A stretch of DNA of 64,000 nucleotides from JAIOSF01 sp047159865. Its GTDB lineage: Bacteria > Campylobacterota > Campylobacteria > Campylobacterales > Arcobacteraceae. Below are positions 36,356 to 45,683 of this stretch, one piece after another (the stretch's first letter is position 1; each line of letters starts with the position of its first letter). Under the pieces are notes generated by a model. That model was not told the DNA's origin. It did no database searches and worked only from the letters and a program-made list of their open reading frames with translations. The DNA lies in NCBI RefSeq assembly GCF_047159865.1, contig NZ_AP038804.1, forward strand, positions 806,001 to 870,000. The letters run 5' to 3'. A program made the translations under genes and the position numbers.

Positions 36356-37893
36356 GGTTCTTCGTTTGTCAATCGACTATCAACTAATCCTCTACCAATA
36401 GTAAAATGATACAAAGACTGAAATTTACTATTTTCTAATCCTAATACATCATGCATTATATCATCTAAAAAACACCCTATTCCAGTAGCACTCAATTTCA
36501 ATGAAGTAGCCTCCAAATAAAGCTGTTGTCCTATTGCTCCACAGTTCCAATATAACTCTTTATATCTATGTGCTCCATATTGCACTAATTGTTTATCAAA
36601 CTCAACTAACATCCCTAAAGAAAAGGCGCCGTGAGCTGCTATATCTTGACTACACGAAATAGTTTTGGCTATGAGCTTAAAGTCACCACCTTGAAGAAGA
36701 TATAAATCATCTACAGTACTTTCCACTTTTTCCCATAAAAAAGTACTTTTTGTTATCGACTGTAGTTCCTCTTTACTGTCTTTGTTACCCAAAAGTATAT
36801 AAAGTCCTGATGGTAAATTTTCTACACTATGTACAAATAGTACCAAATTTACTGCTTGATTCTCTTTTGTTTCGACACTTTTAAGTATAGTTTCAAATTG
36901 TTTTTTTGTAATATTTGCATCATCTTTATTCATCACTTGAGCTGAGCGTCTTTTTAAAACAACATCTTTTGAACTATATTCACAAGTTCTTAAACTATTT
37001 TTTTCACTTTTCATAAGCCCTATTTTACTAGACTCAAGAGTTGCAGCATTTTCTATTTTTTCAAGTATCTCCCAGTTGTGTCTTGATTGACTTAACATAT
37101 TTGCTTTTCCAAAATATTCATCTTGTAAAGATGCTCTTAATTGTAAAATATCTAGATTTTGTTTCTCATTGTTTTTACTTACAAGCAAAAGCATATCAGC
37201 AGATTCAATCTCTTCAGGTACATACCTAGAACTATCATTTAAACCTATTAAAGATGATATCTCTTGAGTATTTGCATCAAGTAGCTGAATATTCCAGCCT
37301 AAAATTTTTGCTGATATTTCAAGTGCTTTATAAGCATGACCACAATCAAGTTGCGTATATCGCCATGATCTCTCACCATATTTCCACGCCTCTCTCCAAA
37401 CAATAGAAGTAAGCCCTACAATAAAAGAATCTTTTGGAATATCTAGTTTTTCTTTGGGTTTCGCTAAAAGTTCAAGATGATGATTTTTTACTCCATAATG
37501 ATACAGTCCATCCTCGATACCCTCTATATCATTTGCTAATATATACGATTCTGTTGGTTGCAAGTTACCACTTGACGCATTACATCGTAAAGCCCAAGAT
37601 TGACCTTCGTAAGATTTAATAGCTGCTAATCCTAAAGAAAATTGAAAAAACTGACTAATCGATTCTATACATAAAGGGGCTTTTTCAGTTGTACCTTCAT
37701 CAAATATGTCTTTGTAGGCTAAAGTTGTATTTGTAAAAGACAAAGGAAGTTTGATCTGTTTTGTATCTTTATAACTTCTATAAGGGTCTGGTTGGGTTGC
37801 CCAGTCCATATATCCTAAAGAGCGTGCGTATCGTGTGGGTGCGTGTTTTGTTTCGTTGTGGTAAGTGTATACCATCTGTAAATTATTATTCAT
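36343..37893 (-). CDS. SagB/ThcOx-type tandem nitroreductase-fold oxidoreductase
   Basis: A 516-residue protein with two nitroreductase-like halves. The first (about 45-260) has RCNASSGNLQPTESYIL, the FMN-binding pattern of SagB/ThcOx dehydrogenases. The second (about 305-510) begins KRRSAQVMN and ends with GIGCFLDD. SagB enzymes oxidise azolines in peptide natural products, but many stand-alone members exist with unknown substrates. No precursor peptide or YcaO gene is nearby, so a natural-product role is not supported. It is divergent from an FMN reductase, which could supply reduced flavin. Confidence 0.85.
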   Translation of the reverse strand: MNNNLQMVYTYHNETKHAPTRYARSLGYMDWATQPDPYRSYKDTKQIKLPLSFTNTTLAYKDIFDEGTTEKAPLCIESISQFFQFSLGLAAIKSYEGQSWALRCNASSGNLQPTESYILANDIEGIEDGLYHYGVKNHHLELLAKPKEKLDIPKDSFIVGLTSIVWREAWKYGERSWRYTQLDCGHAYKALEISAKILGWNIQLLDANTQEISSLIGLNDSSRYVPEEIESADMLLLVSKNNEKQNLDILQLRASLQDEYFGKANMLSQSRHNWEILEKIENAATLESSKIGLMKSEKNSLRTCEYSSKDVVLKRRSAQVMNKDDANITKKQFETILKSVETKENQAVNLVLFVHSVENLPSGLYILLGNKDSKEELQSITKSTFLWEKVESTVDDLYLLQGGDFKLIAKTISCSQDIAAHGAFSLGMLVEFDKQLVQYGAHRYKELYWNCGAIGQQLYLEATSLKLSATGIGCFLDDIMHDVLGLENSKFQSLYHFTIGRGLVDSRLTNEEPYQE

Positions 37894-37913
37894 AAACTCA
37901 TATTAACAAAGAT

Positions 37914-37984
37914 AAATATATATAATCTTACAGAAAAAAACTAAACATAAAACCTATAACTTCTACAAATCTCTTTTTGATAAA
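37914..37984 (+). repeat. duplicated promoter segment, copy A
   Basis: A 71-base segment matches 43621-43691 at 62 positions without gaps. It ends in TTTTTGATAAA, a likely extended -10, 42 bases before the first FMN reductase. Conserved blocks TAATCTTACAGAA and AAAACCTATAACT could be operator sites. Both copies lie in divergent gaps. Confidence 0.85.
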
Positions 37985-38026
37985 ATTTGTAAAATTAAAT
38001 CAAGATTTTAAAACAAAAGGATACAA

Positions 38027-38536
38027 ATGCCAAAAATTGGAATACTCGTTGCAAGTGCAGGGAATAATAGAAAATTAGGAGATACACTTAAAGAGTTAGC
38101 ACAAAAACAAAATGTAGAAGTTCAGATTATTAATTTAGTTGATTTAAATTTACCCCTATACAGTACAGTAGAAGAGGAAAGAAATGGTATCCCTGATACA
38201 GCAAAAGACTTAGCAGAACAAATATTAGCACATAAAGCATTTATAATAGTTGCCCCAGAATATAATGGAGTGATGCCTCCTGTTTTAAACAATGCTATGG
38301 CATGGACTTCTCGATCAACAGATTGTTGGAGAGATGCTTTTAATGATAAAACAGTAGGACTAGCAACTCACAGTGGTGGAGGTGGAGAAAAAGGTCTTCA
38401 AGCTATGAGATTGATGTACCAACACTTGGGTGCTAATATTTTAGCAAGAGAACTACTAACAACTTATGAAAAACCACTCAACCAAGAAACTGCAAACCTA
38501 ATGATTGAGCAATTAGTAAAACTTTCTAAAGACTAA
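38027..38536 (+). CDS. NADPH-dependent FMN reductase, paralogue 1
   Basis: A 169-residue flavodoxin-fold reductase. The FMN-phosphate loop is GILVASAGNNRKLG, and the flavin-contact segment is VAPEYNGVMPPVLNNAMAW. HSGGGGEKGLQAMR closes the flavin site. It reduces FMN, quinones or azo dyes with NADPH. Roughly 140 of 169 residues are identical to the copy at 44814, and both are preceded directly or at operon level by the duplicated 71-base promoter segment. Divergent from the SagB-type oxidoreductase. Confidence 0.9.
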   Translation: MPKIGILVASAGNNRKLGDTLKELAQKQNVEVQIINLVDLNLPLYSTVEEERNGIPDTAKDLAEQILAHKAFIIVAPEYNGVMPPVLNNAMAWTSRSTDCWRDAFNDKTVGLATHSGGGGEKGLQAMRLMYQHLGANILARELLTTYEKPLNQETANLMIEQLVKLSKD

Positions 38537-38621
38537 TATTTTTGTCTTTAGAACTAAGACACAATTTTAGGATTTTTTAACAATACATCTAGTACCATCT
38601 TAAAAAGAATTAAGGTAAGAG

Positions 38622-39881
38622 ATGTCAAAAAAGAACTCTGTAATTTTCGCTATATCATCTTTATTTTTTTCCATTAGTTTTCTCTCGATTGGCTATGGAA
38701 TGATCATGACATTTGTTGGTATTTTTCTTAAAGAAAATGGCTCAACAGATATGGTTATCGGGATTATCAATGCTGCATTTTTTTTAGGTGCTATGGCATC
38801 TTCTATTTTTAGCCAAAAAATAATCTCTAGTGTTGGTCATATACGAAGTTTTGTGACCTTTGCTTCTTTGATGGTTATAACATTTTTACTTCATGCTTTA
38901 TTTCTAAATGAATTTTTTTGGACGATTCTACGGTTTGTTTCAGGTTTTGCTTACTATGGGTTACTTATCATTCTAGAAAGCTGGCTCAATGAAAAAAGTA
39001 CCAATGAACAAAGAGGTCAGATACTAGCAATTTATACAACGATTTTCTATTTAGCAACAGCTCTTGGTCAGTTACTTCTAAATATTAATGAAGATTTTAA
39101 ACATATGATTTTTTCTATAGGTGCTATTTTAGTTCTTTTTTCTGTTATATTTATAGCAATGACAAAAATAAAAGAACCTGTTTTACAGCCATTTGAAAGA
39201 TATAGTTTTCCAAAACTTTATAATATTGTTCCATTATCAGTAACAGGAAGTTTCATCGGTGGTTTTTTAATTGGTGGTTTTTTTACAATGATCCCTTTAT
39301 ATATATTAAACACTTTTGACTCAAAAGAGGTTTTGTCTTTTTTTATGACCTTTACTCTTATTGGAGGGCTTCTTTCCCAATGGCCTATTGGGAAACTTTC
39401 TGATATGTATGGAAGAAGAAAACTGATTGCTTTTACAGGTTTTTCTACTGCTTGTATTTCAATACTATTTATTATTTTATCTCCTAGTGAAACCCTACTC
39501 TATGTTTTAGGTTTATTGTTAGGTGTTAGTATTTTTTGTATATATCCACTTAGTTTATCACGCGCAAATGATGTTATTGATGAGAATAAAGATATAGTAG
39601 AGATATCAAGAGCGTTACTTTTTGCATACGGTACAGGTTCTTTTTTAGCTCCTATTATTATTGGGATTGGATTTAGTTATTTAAATCAAAATATATTATT
39701 TATCATATTTACAGTTTTAGGAATCTATTTAGCTTTCTATTCACTCTCTAAAAAACGAATAGCAGATGATGATATGAGTGTTTTTGTAAATGTTCCTTTA
39801 ACTTCAAGTAGTGTTATCCCTGAGATTGATCCACGACAGGATCAAGAGTGGGTTGACGAACAACAAACCAATAATATTTAA
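38622..39881 (+). CDS. MFS transporter
   Basis: A 419-residue permease with about 12 membrane helices. The loop after helix 8 has the MFS motif GKLSDMYGRRKLI. The first half resembles YcaD/Cyanate-type members. The C-terminal cytosolic tail (about 385-419) is unusually acidic and polar (DPRQDQEWVDE). The substrate cannot be told from sequence. The next gene, a CNNM protein, begins 8 bases later. Confidence 0.87.
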   Translation: MSKKNSVIFAISSLFFSISFLSIGYGMIMTFVGIFLKENGSTDMVIGIINAAFFLGAMASSIFSQKIISSVGHIRSFVTFASLMVITFLLHALFLNEFFWTILRFVSGFAYYGLLIILESWLNEKSTNEQRGQILAIYTTIFYLATALGQLLLNINEDFKHMIFSIGAILVLFSVIFIAMTKIKEPVLQPFERYSFPKLYNIVPLSVTGSFIGGFLIGGFFTMIPLYILNTFDSKEVLSFFMTFTLIGGLLSQWPIGKLSDMYGRRKLIAFTGFSTACISILFIILSPSETLLYVLGLLLGVSIFCIYPLSLSRANDVIDENKDIVEISRALLFAYGTGSFLAPIIIGIGFSYLNQNILFIIFTVLGIYLAFYSLSKKRIADDDMSVFVNVPLTSSSVIPEIDPRQDQEWVDEQQTNNI

Positions 39882-39889
39882 GGAATTAC

Positions 39890-40936
39890 ATGACTCTTTT
39901 ACTGATATATTTTTTTGTCGCTGTTGGTATATCTTTTATCTGTTCTATTTTAGAAGCAGTTATTCTTTCAACAACGCCTACTTATATAAAAGTACTAAAA
40001 AATTCTCATGCTAAAATTGGTAAACAACTCGAAAAACAAAAAAAAGATATCGATAAATCGATAGGATCAATACTAACACTCAATACTTTTGCTCATACTT
40101 TAGGAGCAGCTGGTGTTGGAGCAGAAGCTGCAAAGATATTTGGGGAAGAGTATATGTTTTATGTCTCTGCAATTTTAACAATTTTGATTTTGGTTTTTTC
40201 AGAAATCATACCAAAAACTATTGGAGCATATTATTGGAAAGAGTTAAGTAGTATGAGTTCATATATGATTCGCTTTTTAGTTTTTATTACATATCCTCTT
40301 TTGGTTGGTATGGAGTTTATTACAAAAGCAATTGCAAAAGATAAAAATAAAAATAAGATCACAAAAGATGAACTTGAAGCAACTGTTGTCATGAGTGAAG
40401 AAGCAGGTATACTCAAAGAAAAAGAGATTAATATTATAGGAAATATTTTCGAATTAAGAGAACTTCGTGTTGAAGATATTTATACTCCTAGAAATGTTCT
40501 TTTTGCACTTCCTAAAGATACTTTATTGGAGAGTTTAAGTAAAAATGACAAATCAATTATTGATTTAGAAAAACTCAAAGAGTACTCAAGAGTTCCTATT
40601 TATAAAGAAAATATCGATGATATTGTGGGAGTTGTTTTTGCAAAAGAGTTTTTTTATGAATTTATAGAGCAAAAAATAAAAAATAAAAAAGAGATTATTA
40701 AACCTGTTTATAAAGTACATAAAAATATCCCTCTTCCAAAACTTATTGACTTGTTTATTGTCAGAAAAGAACATCTTTTTATAGTGATTGATAGCTATGA
40801 CCAAACAGCTGGTATCGTAACTCTTGAAGATGCTATAGAAACACTTTTGGGTCTTGAGATCGTTGATGAATTTGATAACAACCCAAATATGAGAGAACTT
40901 GCAAAAAGTTTAAAAGCTTTTAAAAATAATCTTTAA
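39890..40936 (+). CDS. CNNM/CorC-family DUF21-CBS membrane protein
   Basis: A 348-residue protein. The DUF21/CNNM membrane domain (about 1-170) begins with a long hydrophobic helix and contains LEAVILSTTP and FSEIIPKTIG, the conserved family signature. Two CBS domains follow (about 195-330; SRVPIYKENIDDIVGVV and GIVTLEDAIETLLG). Relatives transport Mg2+ or other divalent cations. Unlike full CorC proteins it has no C-terminal CorC/HlyC domain. Confidence 0.9.
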   Translation: MTLLLIYFFVAVGISFICSILEAVILSTTPTYIKVLKNSHAKIGKQLEKQKKDIDKSIGSILTLNTFAHTLGAAGVGAEAAKIFGEEYMFYVSAILTILILVFSEIIPKTIGAYYWKELSSMSSYMIRFLVFITYPLLVGMEFITKAIAKDKNKNKITKDELEATVVMSEEAGILKEKEINIIGNIFELRELRVEDIYTPRNVLFALPKDTLLESLSKNDKSIIDLEKLKEYSRVPIYKENIDDIVGVVFAKEFFYEFIEQKIKNKKEIIKPVYKVHKNIPLPKLIDLFIVRKEHLFIVIDSYDQTAGIVTLEDAIETLLGLEIVDEFDNNPNMRELAKSLKAFKNNL

Positions 40937-40940
40937 TATA

Positions 40941-42248
40941 TTATAACTTTTTCTCTTGATTTATTTTTATAAACTCAAGCACTTTTTGCCCACTTTTTGA
41001 TGAACCATATTGGGAACTATCAATATATAAATGATAATTTTCTTTATCATTCCACTCTTTTTTTGTAAAATGATAACAATAATTTGCTCTTTTTATATCT
41101 ATAGTTTTAAGATCATCTTTTGTAAAAGTTGTGTTTAAATTGTATTGAGTATTGATTCTTTTTTCTCTATAATCCATATTTGCATGAACAAAAATATTAA
41201 TACAATTAGGATGATCTTTTAAAATAAAATTTGCACATCGTCCTACAATAACAGCAGACTCCTTCGCACAAATATCTCTTATGATTTTACTTTGTATTAA
41301 AAAAAGTGCATCTTTAGGGGGAATTTCATCATTTACATAATTGAAATTTTGTTCATATAATTCATACAATAAAGAGTTTGTTAGTTTTTGTTCATTTTCC
41401 TCAATATACTCTTTTGTATATCCTGTTTTTTGGGCTGTTAAATCTATTAGATCTTTATCATAAAAAGCTATTCCTAACTCTTTAGCTATATATTTACCTA
41501 TCTCATGTCCTCCACTACCAAATTCTCTTGAAATTGTTAGTACAAAAGTATTATTATATTTTATACTTAAATCTTCTACATTTGGTTTTTGTGAAGATTC
41601 ATCAGTAAGCCATTTTTCTATCATAGGAAGTTTTAAACTAATAAATTTAATCAACACCCCAATAGATAAAGCAGCAATAATACTCCCCTCTCGTATCCCT
41701 ACTAGTTCACCTAAAAAGAAAAAAGAGCTCACAATCCCTGTGATAACCATCATACTATCCATAGAGATTTTTACTTTACCAAACTCCTTTTTAAAAGTTT
41801 GTGCAATAACAACAACCAATCCCTCAACAGGAAGATAAGTAAGTTTCGATTTTACTACTAAAAATATTCCAAACGCTAAAACAACACATGAGACTAAACA
41901 CAAGATAAATTGTACTATATAACTTGTTGGTTCAATGTTTACAACCAATACCATAGCAGTGTCTATACAATATCCAAAAAATATAATTGCAGGAAGTTGT
42001 ACAAGTTGTATGAGGTTATAATTTCGGCGAAGTATTGCCATTTGCATTAGCATAAACAACACATTAATCAGAATCATCAATTCACCTATACTCAAAGGAA
42101 ATCTCAAACTATAAATATAAGGAACACACGATATAGGAGAAACTCCTATATCTGCTTTTATGGACAATGCAACCCCCACAGACATAATAAAAAGTCCTAC
42201 AGTAAGAGCAATAATTCTTTTAAAATAAGTTATATTGAGTGTTGTCAT
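40941..42248 (-). CDS. YczE-like membrane protein fused to a cytidylate kinase-like domain
   Basis: A 435-residue two-part protein. Residues ~1-215 hold six hydrophobic helices resembling YczE/YitT integral membrane proteins (SVGVALSIKADIGVSPI). From about 235 a P-loop kinase domain begins, with ISREFGSGGHEIGKYIA, the atypical Walker A of the cytidylate-kinase-like family, then FYDKDLIDLTA and SAVIVGRCANF. The kinase half probably phosphorylates a nucleotide or related small molecule, and the membrane half may sense or transport it. The substrate is unknown. It follows the DUF945 gene by 9 bases. Confidence 0.82.
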   Translation of the reverse strand: MTTLNITYFKRIIALTVGLFIMSVGVALSIKADIGVSPISCVPYIYSLRFPLSIGELMILINVLFMLMQMAILRRNYNLIQLVQLPAIIFFGYCIDTAMVLVVNIEPTSYIVQFILCLVSCVVLAFGIFLVVKSKLTYLPVEGLVVVIAQTFKKEFGKVKISMDSMMVITGIVSSFFFLGELVGIREGSIIAALSIGVLIKFISLKLPMIEKWLTDESSQKPNVEDLSIKYNNTFVLTISREFGSGGHEIGKYIAKELGIAFYDKDLIDLTAQKTGYTKEYIEENEQKLTNSLLYELYEQNFNYVNDEIPPKDALFLIQSKIIRDICAKESAVIVGRCANFILKDHPNCINIFVHANMDYREKRINTQYNLNTTFTKDDLKTIDIKRANYCYHFTKKEWNDKENYHLYIDSSQYGSSKSGQKVLEFIKINQEKKL

Positions 42249-42257
42249 TGTTTTCTT

Positions 42258-43571
42258 TTACAGTTTTTTTCCATTAATATAAAATGAATTTTTTTCAAGT
42301 TTTATATCAAAAATTGATTTCTCTTTTTGTACATTTGTATTGTATCTTCCTATAGGAAGAGTTTGTGAAAGTTGAGTCACTGTCTGATTATCTAAACTTA
42401 TTTTTCCTTTTATGTCTATGTACTGTAAAATATAGGCATTATTTGCATATTTTGAAATATCATTCTTTTTGATATCCATATTTAGATCTATTGAAATATC
42501 TTTTGCACTTAAATTGTTGTTTTTAATATTTTTTATGTGAGAATTTAAGTTTATTGAAAATCCATTATTTATTATCTCTTGTAATTTTGGTTCTAAATTT
42601 TGTTGCAACTTATAATCATCAGAAAAACTGTCACTGAGTATTCGTAAAGGTTGTTCTGAAATATTTGTCATATTTATACCCAGTGCAAACTTATCTATTT
42701 TTGTATGTAAACTTTTTGCATTGAGCGTGATATCATTAAATATATAATCTGTATTTATCGAAACTTGATCATCTTTTGTTGCCATTGTTGTATTCAGAAA
42801 ATTTTGAGAGCTTTCATATTTCAAATCTTCTATTGATGCTCTTTGTTGTTGTTTTAAATGAAATTTTATTGTTTCAATTTTTGCTTTTTCATCAAAGTTA
42901 AAGTCATCTGTGTATATCAATTTATCTTTTATACCATCAAAATAAACAAGTAAATACTCGCTTGTTTTACTTAAATTGAATGTAATATTTTGTATTGAAG
43001 TTTCATAAATATTGTTTTCAATTTTCATCTCAGGTTTTAATATCTTTGCAACAATATCTTTGTCTTGTATCACTAAGTCGTTAAGTGACACATATATAAG
43101 CTGACCTTCTGTATTAAAATGTGCATTTAACTGCAACTCTTTTATAAAATTTTTAAGATGAATATTTTCAGACATAGTATTTTGTAAATCTTCTGGCAGC
43201 TGATCCAAAATCAACTCTACTTTGACTTTACTAGGGAATAGATTTGAGTTATTCATTGTTCCTTTAAAAGATATTTCATTAAAAATCATACCATTTTTTG
43301 TAAGGCTATTGAGAGTTTCTAGGTCTATTTGAGTTTCATTAGATATATAATCGAGTAGTTTAACTGTATTGGTGAACTTGATTTCGATATCTCTTTGACT
43401 CTCAAAGTAACCTTTATGATTGGTTACTTTTAAATCTAAACCTTTATCTATAAGCTCATTTTTCTTTTCACTGATAATAGAATCTATAGAACTCTTTGTA
43501 ATATAAGGTAAACCACCCACAACAAAACCCGCAGCAACTATCGAAGCCAATCCTAATTTTAATTTTGACAT
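42258..43571 (-). CDS. DUF945 (YdgA-like) protein
   Basis: About 437 residues, beginning MSKLKLGLASIVAAGFVVGGLP, an N-terminal signal anchor. The rest is a long beta-rich, repeat-like extracytoplasmic domain typical of DUF945/YdgA, with ESQRDIEIKF and alternating polar/hydrophobic strands. Function of the family is unknown. I chose the ATG at 43571, with GAGGA upstream, over the in-frame TTG at 43613, which would add 14 residues before the signal anchor. It leads into the YczE-kinase gene. Confidence 0.82.
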   Translation of the reverse strand: MSKLKLGLASIVAAGFVVGGLPYITKSSIDSIISEKKNELIDKGLDLKVTNHKGYFESQRDIEIKFTNTVKLLDYISNETQIDLETLNSLTKNGMIFNEISFKGTMNNSNLFPSKVKVELILDQLPEDLQNTMSENIHLKNFIKELQLNAHFNTEGQLIYVSLNDLVIQDKDIVAKILKPEMKIENNIYETSIQNITFNLSKTSEYLLVYFDGIKDKLIYTDDFNFDEKAKIETIKFHLKQQQRASIEDLKYESSQNFLNTTMATKDDQVSINTDYIFNDITLNAKSLHTKIDKFALGINMTNISEQPLRILSDSFSDDYKLQQNLEPKLQEIINNGFSINLNSHIKNIKNNNLSAKDISIDLNMDIKKNDISKYANNAYILQYIDIKGKISLDNQTVTQLSQTLPIGRYNTNVQKEKSIFDIKLEKNSFYINGKKL

Positions 43572-43620
43572 TTTATTTCCTCTATTTATTATCTGTTGGA
43601 TTGTATCAAGCAAGTACTTA

Positions 43621-43691
43621 AAATATATGTAATCTTACAGAATTCAACTAAAGAAAAAACCTATAACTATTCCAAATCTCTTTTTGATAAA
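43621..43691 (+). repeat. duplicated promoter segment, copy B
   Basis: Matches 37914-37984 at 62 of 71 positions. It ends in TTTTTGATAAA, 23 bases before the ADP-ribosylglycohydrolase gene, and so governs the two-gene unit that includes FMN reductase paralogue 2. The shared segment implies shared regulation of the two loci. Confidence 0.85.
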
Positions 43692-43714
43692 CTCAAAAAA
43701 AACTAAGGCAGAAA

Positions 43715-44797
43715 ATGGATACAGAAACTATGACAAAACAAGACAAGATAAAAGGTATCTTTTATTCTGCAATCGTAGGTGATGCTTTATGTTTAGGCTC
43801 ACACTATGAATATGATGCAAAAAAAATATTCAAAGCTTATGGTGATAAAAACATAGAAAAGTTTATGTCACCTGGAGAGATGATGGGTGGTCAAACTCAT
43901 GGTATCGGATGGGGAGAGAGAAACTATCATCCGGGGAAAAAAGCTGGTGGCACAACTGACTATGGTGACTATAACATTTTAGTTTTGGAACACTTAGCAT
44001 CTTTGGCTGATAAAAATGAGATGTTTACATTAGAAAGTCTTATTCCACACTGGATGCACCGTTTTGAAAACAACTGGGGCTCGTGGATATGTACTATGAC
44101 AAAAGAGACATACTCCCAACTCAAACAAAACATACCACTTTCACAAGTGGGTGGATTCTCTAACGCTATGGCGATACGACATCTAGCTTCTTATGCTTGT
44201 TTTGAAGATGAAGAATCTATAGCACACTTTTCAAGAGAAGTGATGTTTACACACAAAAATGCAGAAGCCTTAGATGGTGGAGAGTTTTTTGCTCGTGTTA
44301 CATTTAAAGTCTTAAATGGAGTAGAGATAAAAGATGCTATCGAAGAAACAGCAGTACAAAGTAGTCAGTTCATCCAAGATAAAGTAAAAATTGCTTTTGA
44401 TAAAGTGGTAGAAGAAGCTGATGAAAATTCATCTTTACATAAAGAACAATTTTCAGATGACCTAGCCCTAACATCTATGGCAAAACTTTGGGATGTAGGA
44501 AGAAGTGAGCCTATACGAGTAGGAAAAGCAAGTCCAACAGAAGGTACACTTCCAGGGTCACTTTATATCATCTTGAAATATTCACAACAAGAAGATGCCC
44601 TAAATAAAGCACTAGTAGCAAATGCTATGATAGGTGGGGACAATGCCTCAAGAGCTATAGCTGTAGGTATGGTACTAGGTGCTAAATATGGAATGAGTTC
44701 ATTAAATCAAGAGTGGTTACACTCTTTAGAACAATATGATTATTGTGAAGAGTTGTTAAACAAACTGCCATTATTAAATCAAGAAAATAAACAATAA
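43715..44797 (+). CDS. ADP-ribosylglycohydrolase-family protein
   Basis: A 360-residue DraG-like hydrolase. Metal-ligand motifs are present: AIVGDALCLGSHYE near the N-terminus, GGTTDYGDYN, and a late GGDNASRAIAVGMVLGA carrying the paired Asp of the active site. The family removes ADP-ribose from protein or small-molecule adducts. No dinitrogenase genes are near, so nitrogenase control is not indicated. It is co-transcribed with FMN reductase paralogue 2, linking ADP-ribose or NAD turnover to flavin redox chemistry (an inference). Confidence 0.88.
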   Translation: MDTETMTKQDKIKGIFYSAIVGDALCLGSHYEYDAKKIFKAYGDKNIEKFMSPGEMMGGQTHGIGWGERNYHPGKKAGGTTDYGDYNILVLEHLASLADKNEMFTLESLIPHWMHRFENNWGSWICTMTKETYSQLKQNIPLSQVGGFSNAMAIRHLASYACFEDEESIAHFSREVMFTHKNAEALDGGEFFARVTFKVLNGVEIKDAIEETAVQSSQFIQDKVKIAFDKVVEEADENSSLHKEQFSDDLALTSMAKLWDVGRSEPIRVGKASPTEGTLPGSLYIILKYSQQEDALNKALVANAMIGGDNASRAIAVGMVLGAKYGMSSLNQEWLHSLEQYDYCEELLNKLPLLNQENKQ

Positions 44798-44813
44798 ATA
44801 CCCAAGGATACTC

Positions 44814-45323
44814 ATGTCAAAAATAGGAATACTAGTAGCAAGTGCAAACAATAACAGAAAACTAGGTGATAAAATTCAAGAATTAGCAGAAGCTAAAGGT
44901 GTAGAAACAACAGTTATAAACCTAGTTGATTTAACTCTACCATTATATAGTACAGTTGAAGAGGAAAGAAATGGTCTACCAGAAGCTGCAAAAAAATTAG
45001 CAGAATCTATTTTAGCACTCAAAGCATTTATCATCGTTGCACCTGAATACAATGGTGTTATGCCACCAGTTTTAAACAACGCTATGGCTTGGACTTCAAG
45101 ATCAACAGATAGCTGGAGAGATGCTTTTAATGAAAAAATCGTAGGACTAGCAACACACAGTGGTGGAGGTGGAGCAAAAGGTCTTCAAGCTATGAGAATC
45201 ATGTATCAACACCTTGGGGCAAACATCTTAGCAAGAGAACTTTTAACAACATATGAAAAACCACTAAATGATGATAGTGCTAAAAAAATGATTGAGCAGT
45301 TAGTTAAGCTTTCTAAAGACTAA
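44814..45323 (+). CDS. NADPH-dependent FMN reductase, paralogue 2
   Basis: A 169-residue paralogue of the protein at 38027 with the same FMN loop (GILVASANNNRKLG) and flavin-contact segment (APEYNGVMPPVLNN). Differences cluster in residues 20-35 and near the C-terminus, while the core is almost unchanged, so both are probably active. It lies 16 bases after the ADP-ribosylglycohydrolase and is followed by a hairpin terminator at 45333. Confidence 0.9.
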   Translation: MSKIGILVASANNNRKLGDKIQELAEAKGVETTVINLVDLTLPLYSTVEEERNGLPEAAKKLAESILALKAFIIVAPEYNGVMPPVLNNAMAWTSRSTDSWRDAFNEKIVGLATHSGGGGAKGLQAMRIMYQHLGANILARELLTTYEKPLNDDSAKKMIEQLVKLSKD

Positions 45324-45332
45324 ATCTTCATC

Positions 45333-45365
45333 AAGTGTAGATAAAATATATATTTATCTACACTT
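45333..45365 (+). terminator. hairpin after FMN reductase 2
   Basis: AAGTGTAGATAAA and its complement form a 13-base perfect stem around a 7-base AT loop, 10 bases after the stop. The T tract is short, so termination efficiency is uncertain. Confidence 0.7.
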
Positions 45366-45607
45366 TCCTATTAAAAAATATGACTCTCACTCAATATATT
45401 TAACTTATTATTACCTCTATTTAAATATAAGGTACCGTTGTTCGTTCTATCATTGAGTATAAATCTTCAATATTTAATGCTCTATTTAGATAATTAGATC
45501 TCAAAGATTACATTTTCTATTGAATTATTACTACTTTCTTGAATTTTAATATTACACTACCATTCTCATAAGTATTTATAAAACAAAACGCATAATTTAT
45601 TTTGTAT
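45366..45607. other. non-coding gap at the edge of the accessory island
   Basis: The 360-base gap between FMN reductase 2 and the GHKL kinase is very AT-rich. Apart from the hairpin at 45333 and the promoter at 45608, I see no gene, RNA, repeat or recognisable gene remnant. It marks the boundary between the conserved and accessory segments. Confidence 0.6.
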
Positions 45608-45613
45608 TATAAT
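45608..45613 (+). promoter_or_regulatory. -10 element for the kinase-regulator-protease operon
   Basis: TATAAT follows TTTTGTAT, an extended -10. A small dyad (AGCA-AAAA-TGCT, 45636-45647) and a second candidate (TACAAT, 45647-45652) lie downstream, before the ATG at 45684. Confidence 0.5.
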
Positions 45614-45683
45614 ACAACTATTAAGGAAAATATATAGCAAAAATGCTACAATCTATACATTAAATTTACTAAAAAGAATATAT

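Noticed and set aside
36343..37893. Peptide natural-product cluster around the SagB-type gene
   Set aside because: No YcaO cyclodehydratase, precursor peptide or dedicated exporter is adjacent. Neighbours are a cysteine-free periplasmic protein and an FMN reductase.
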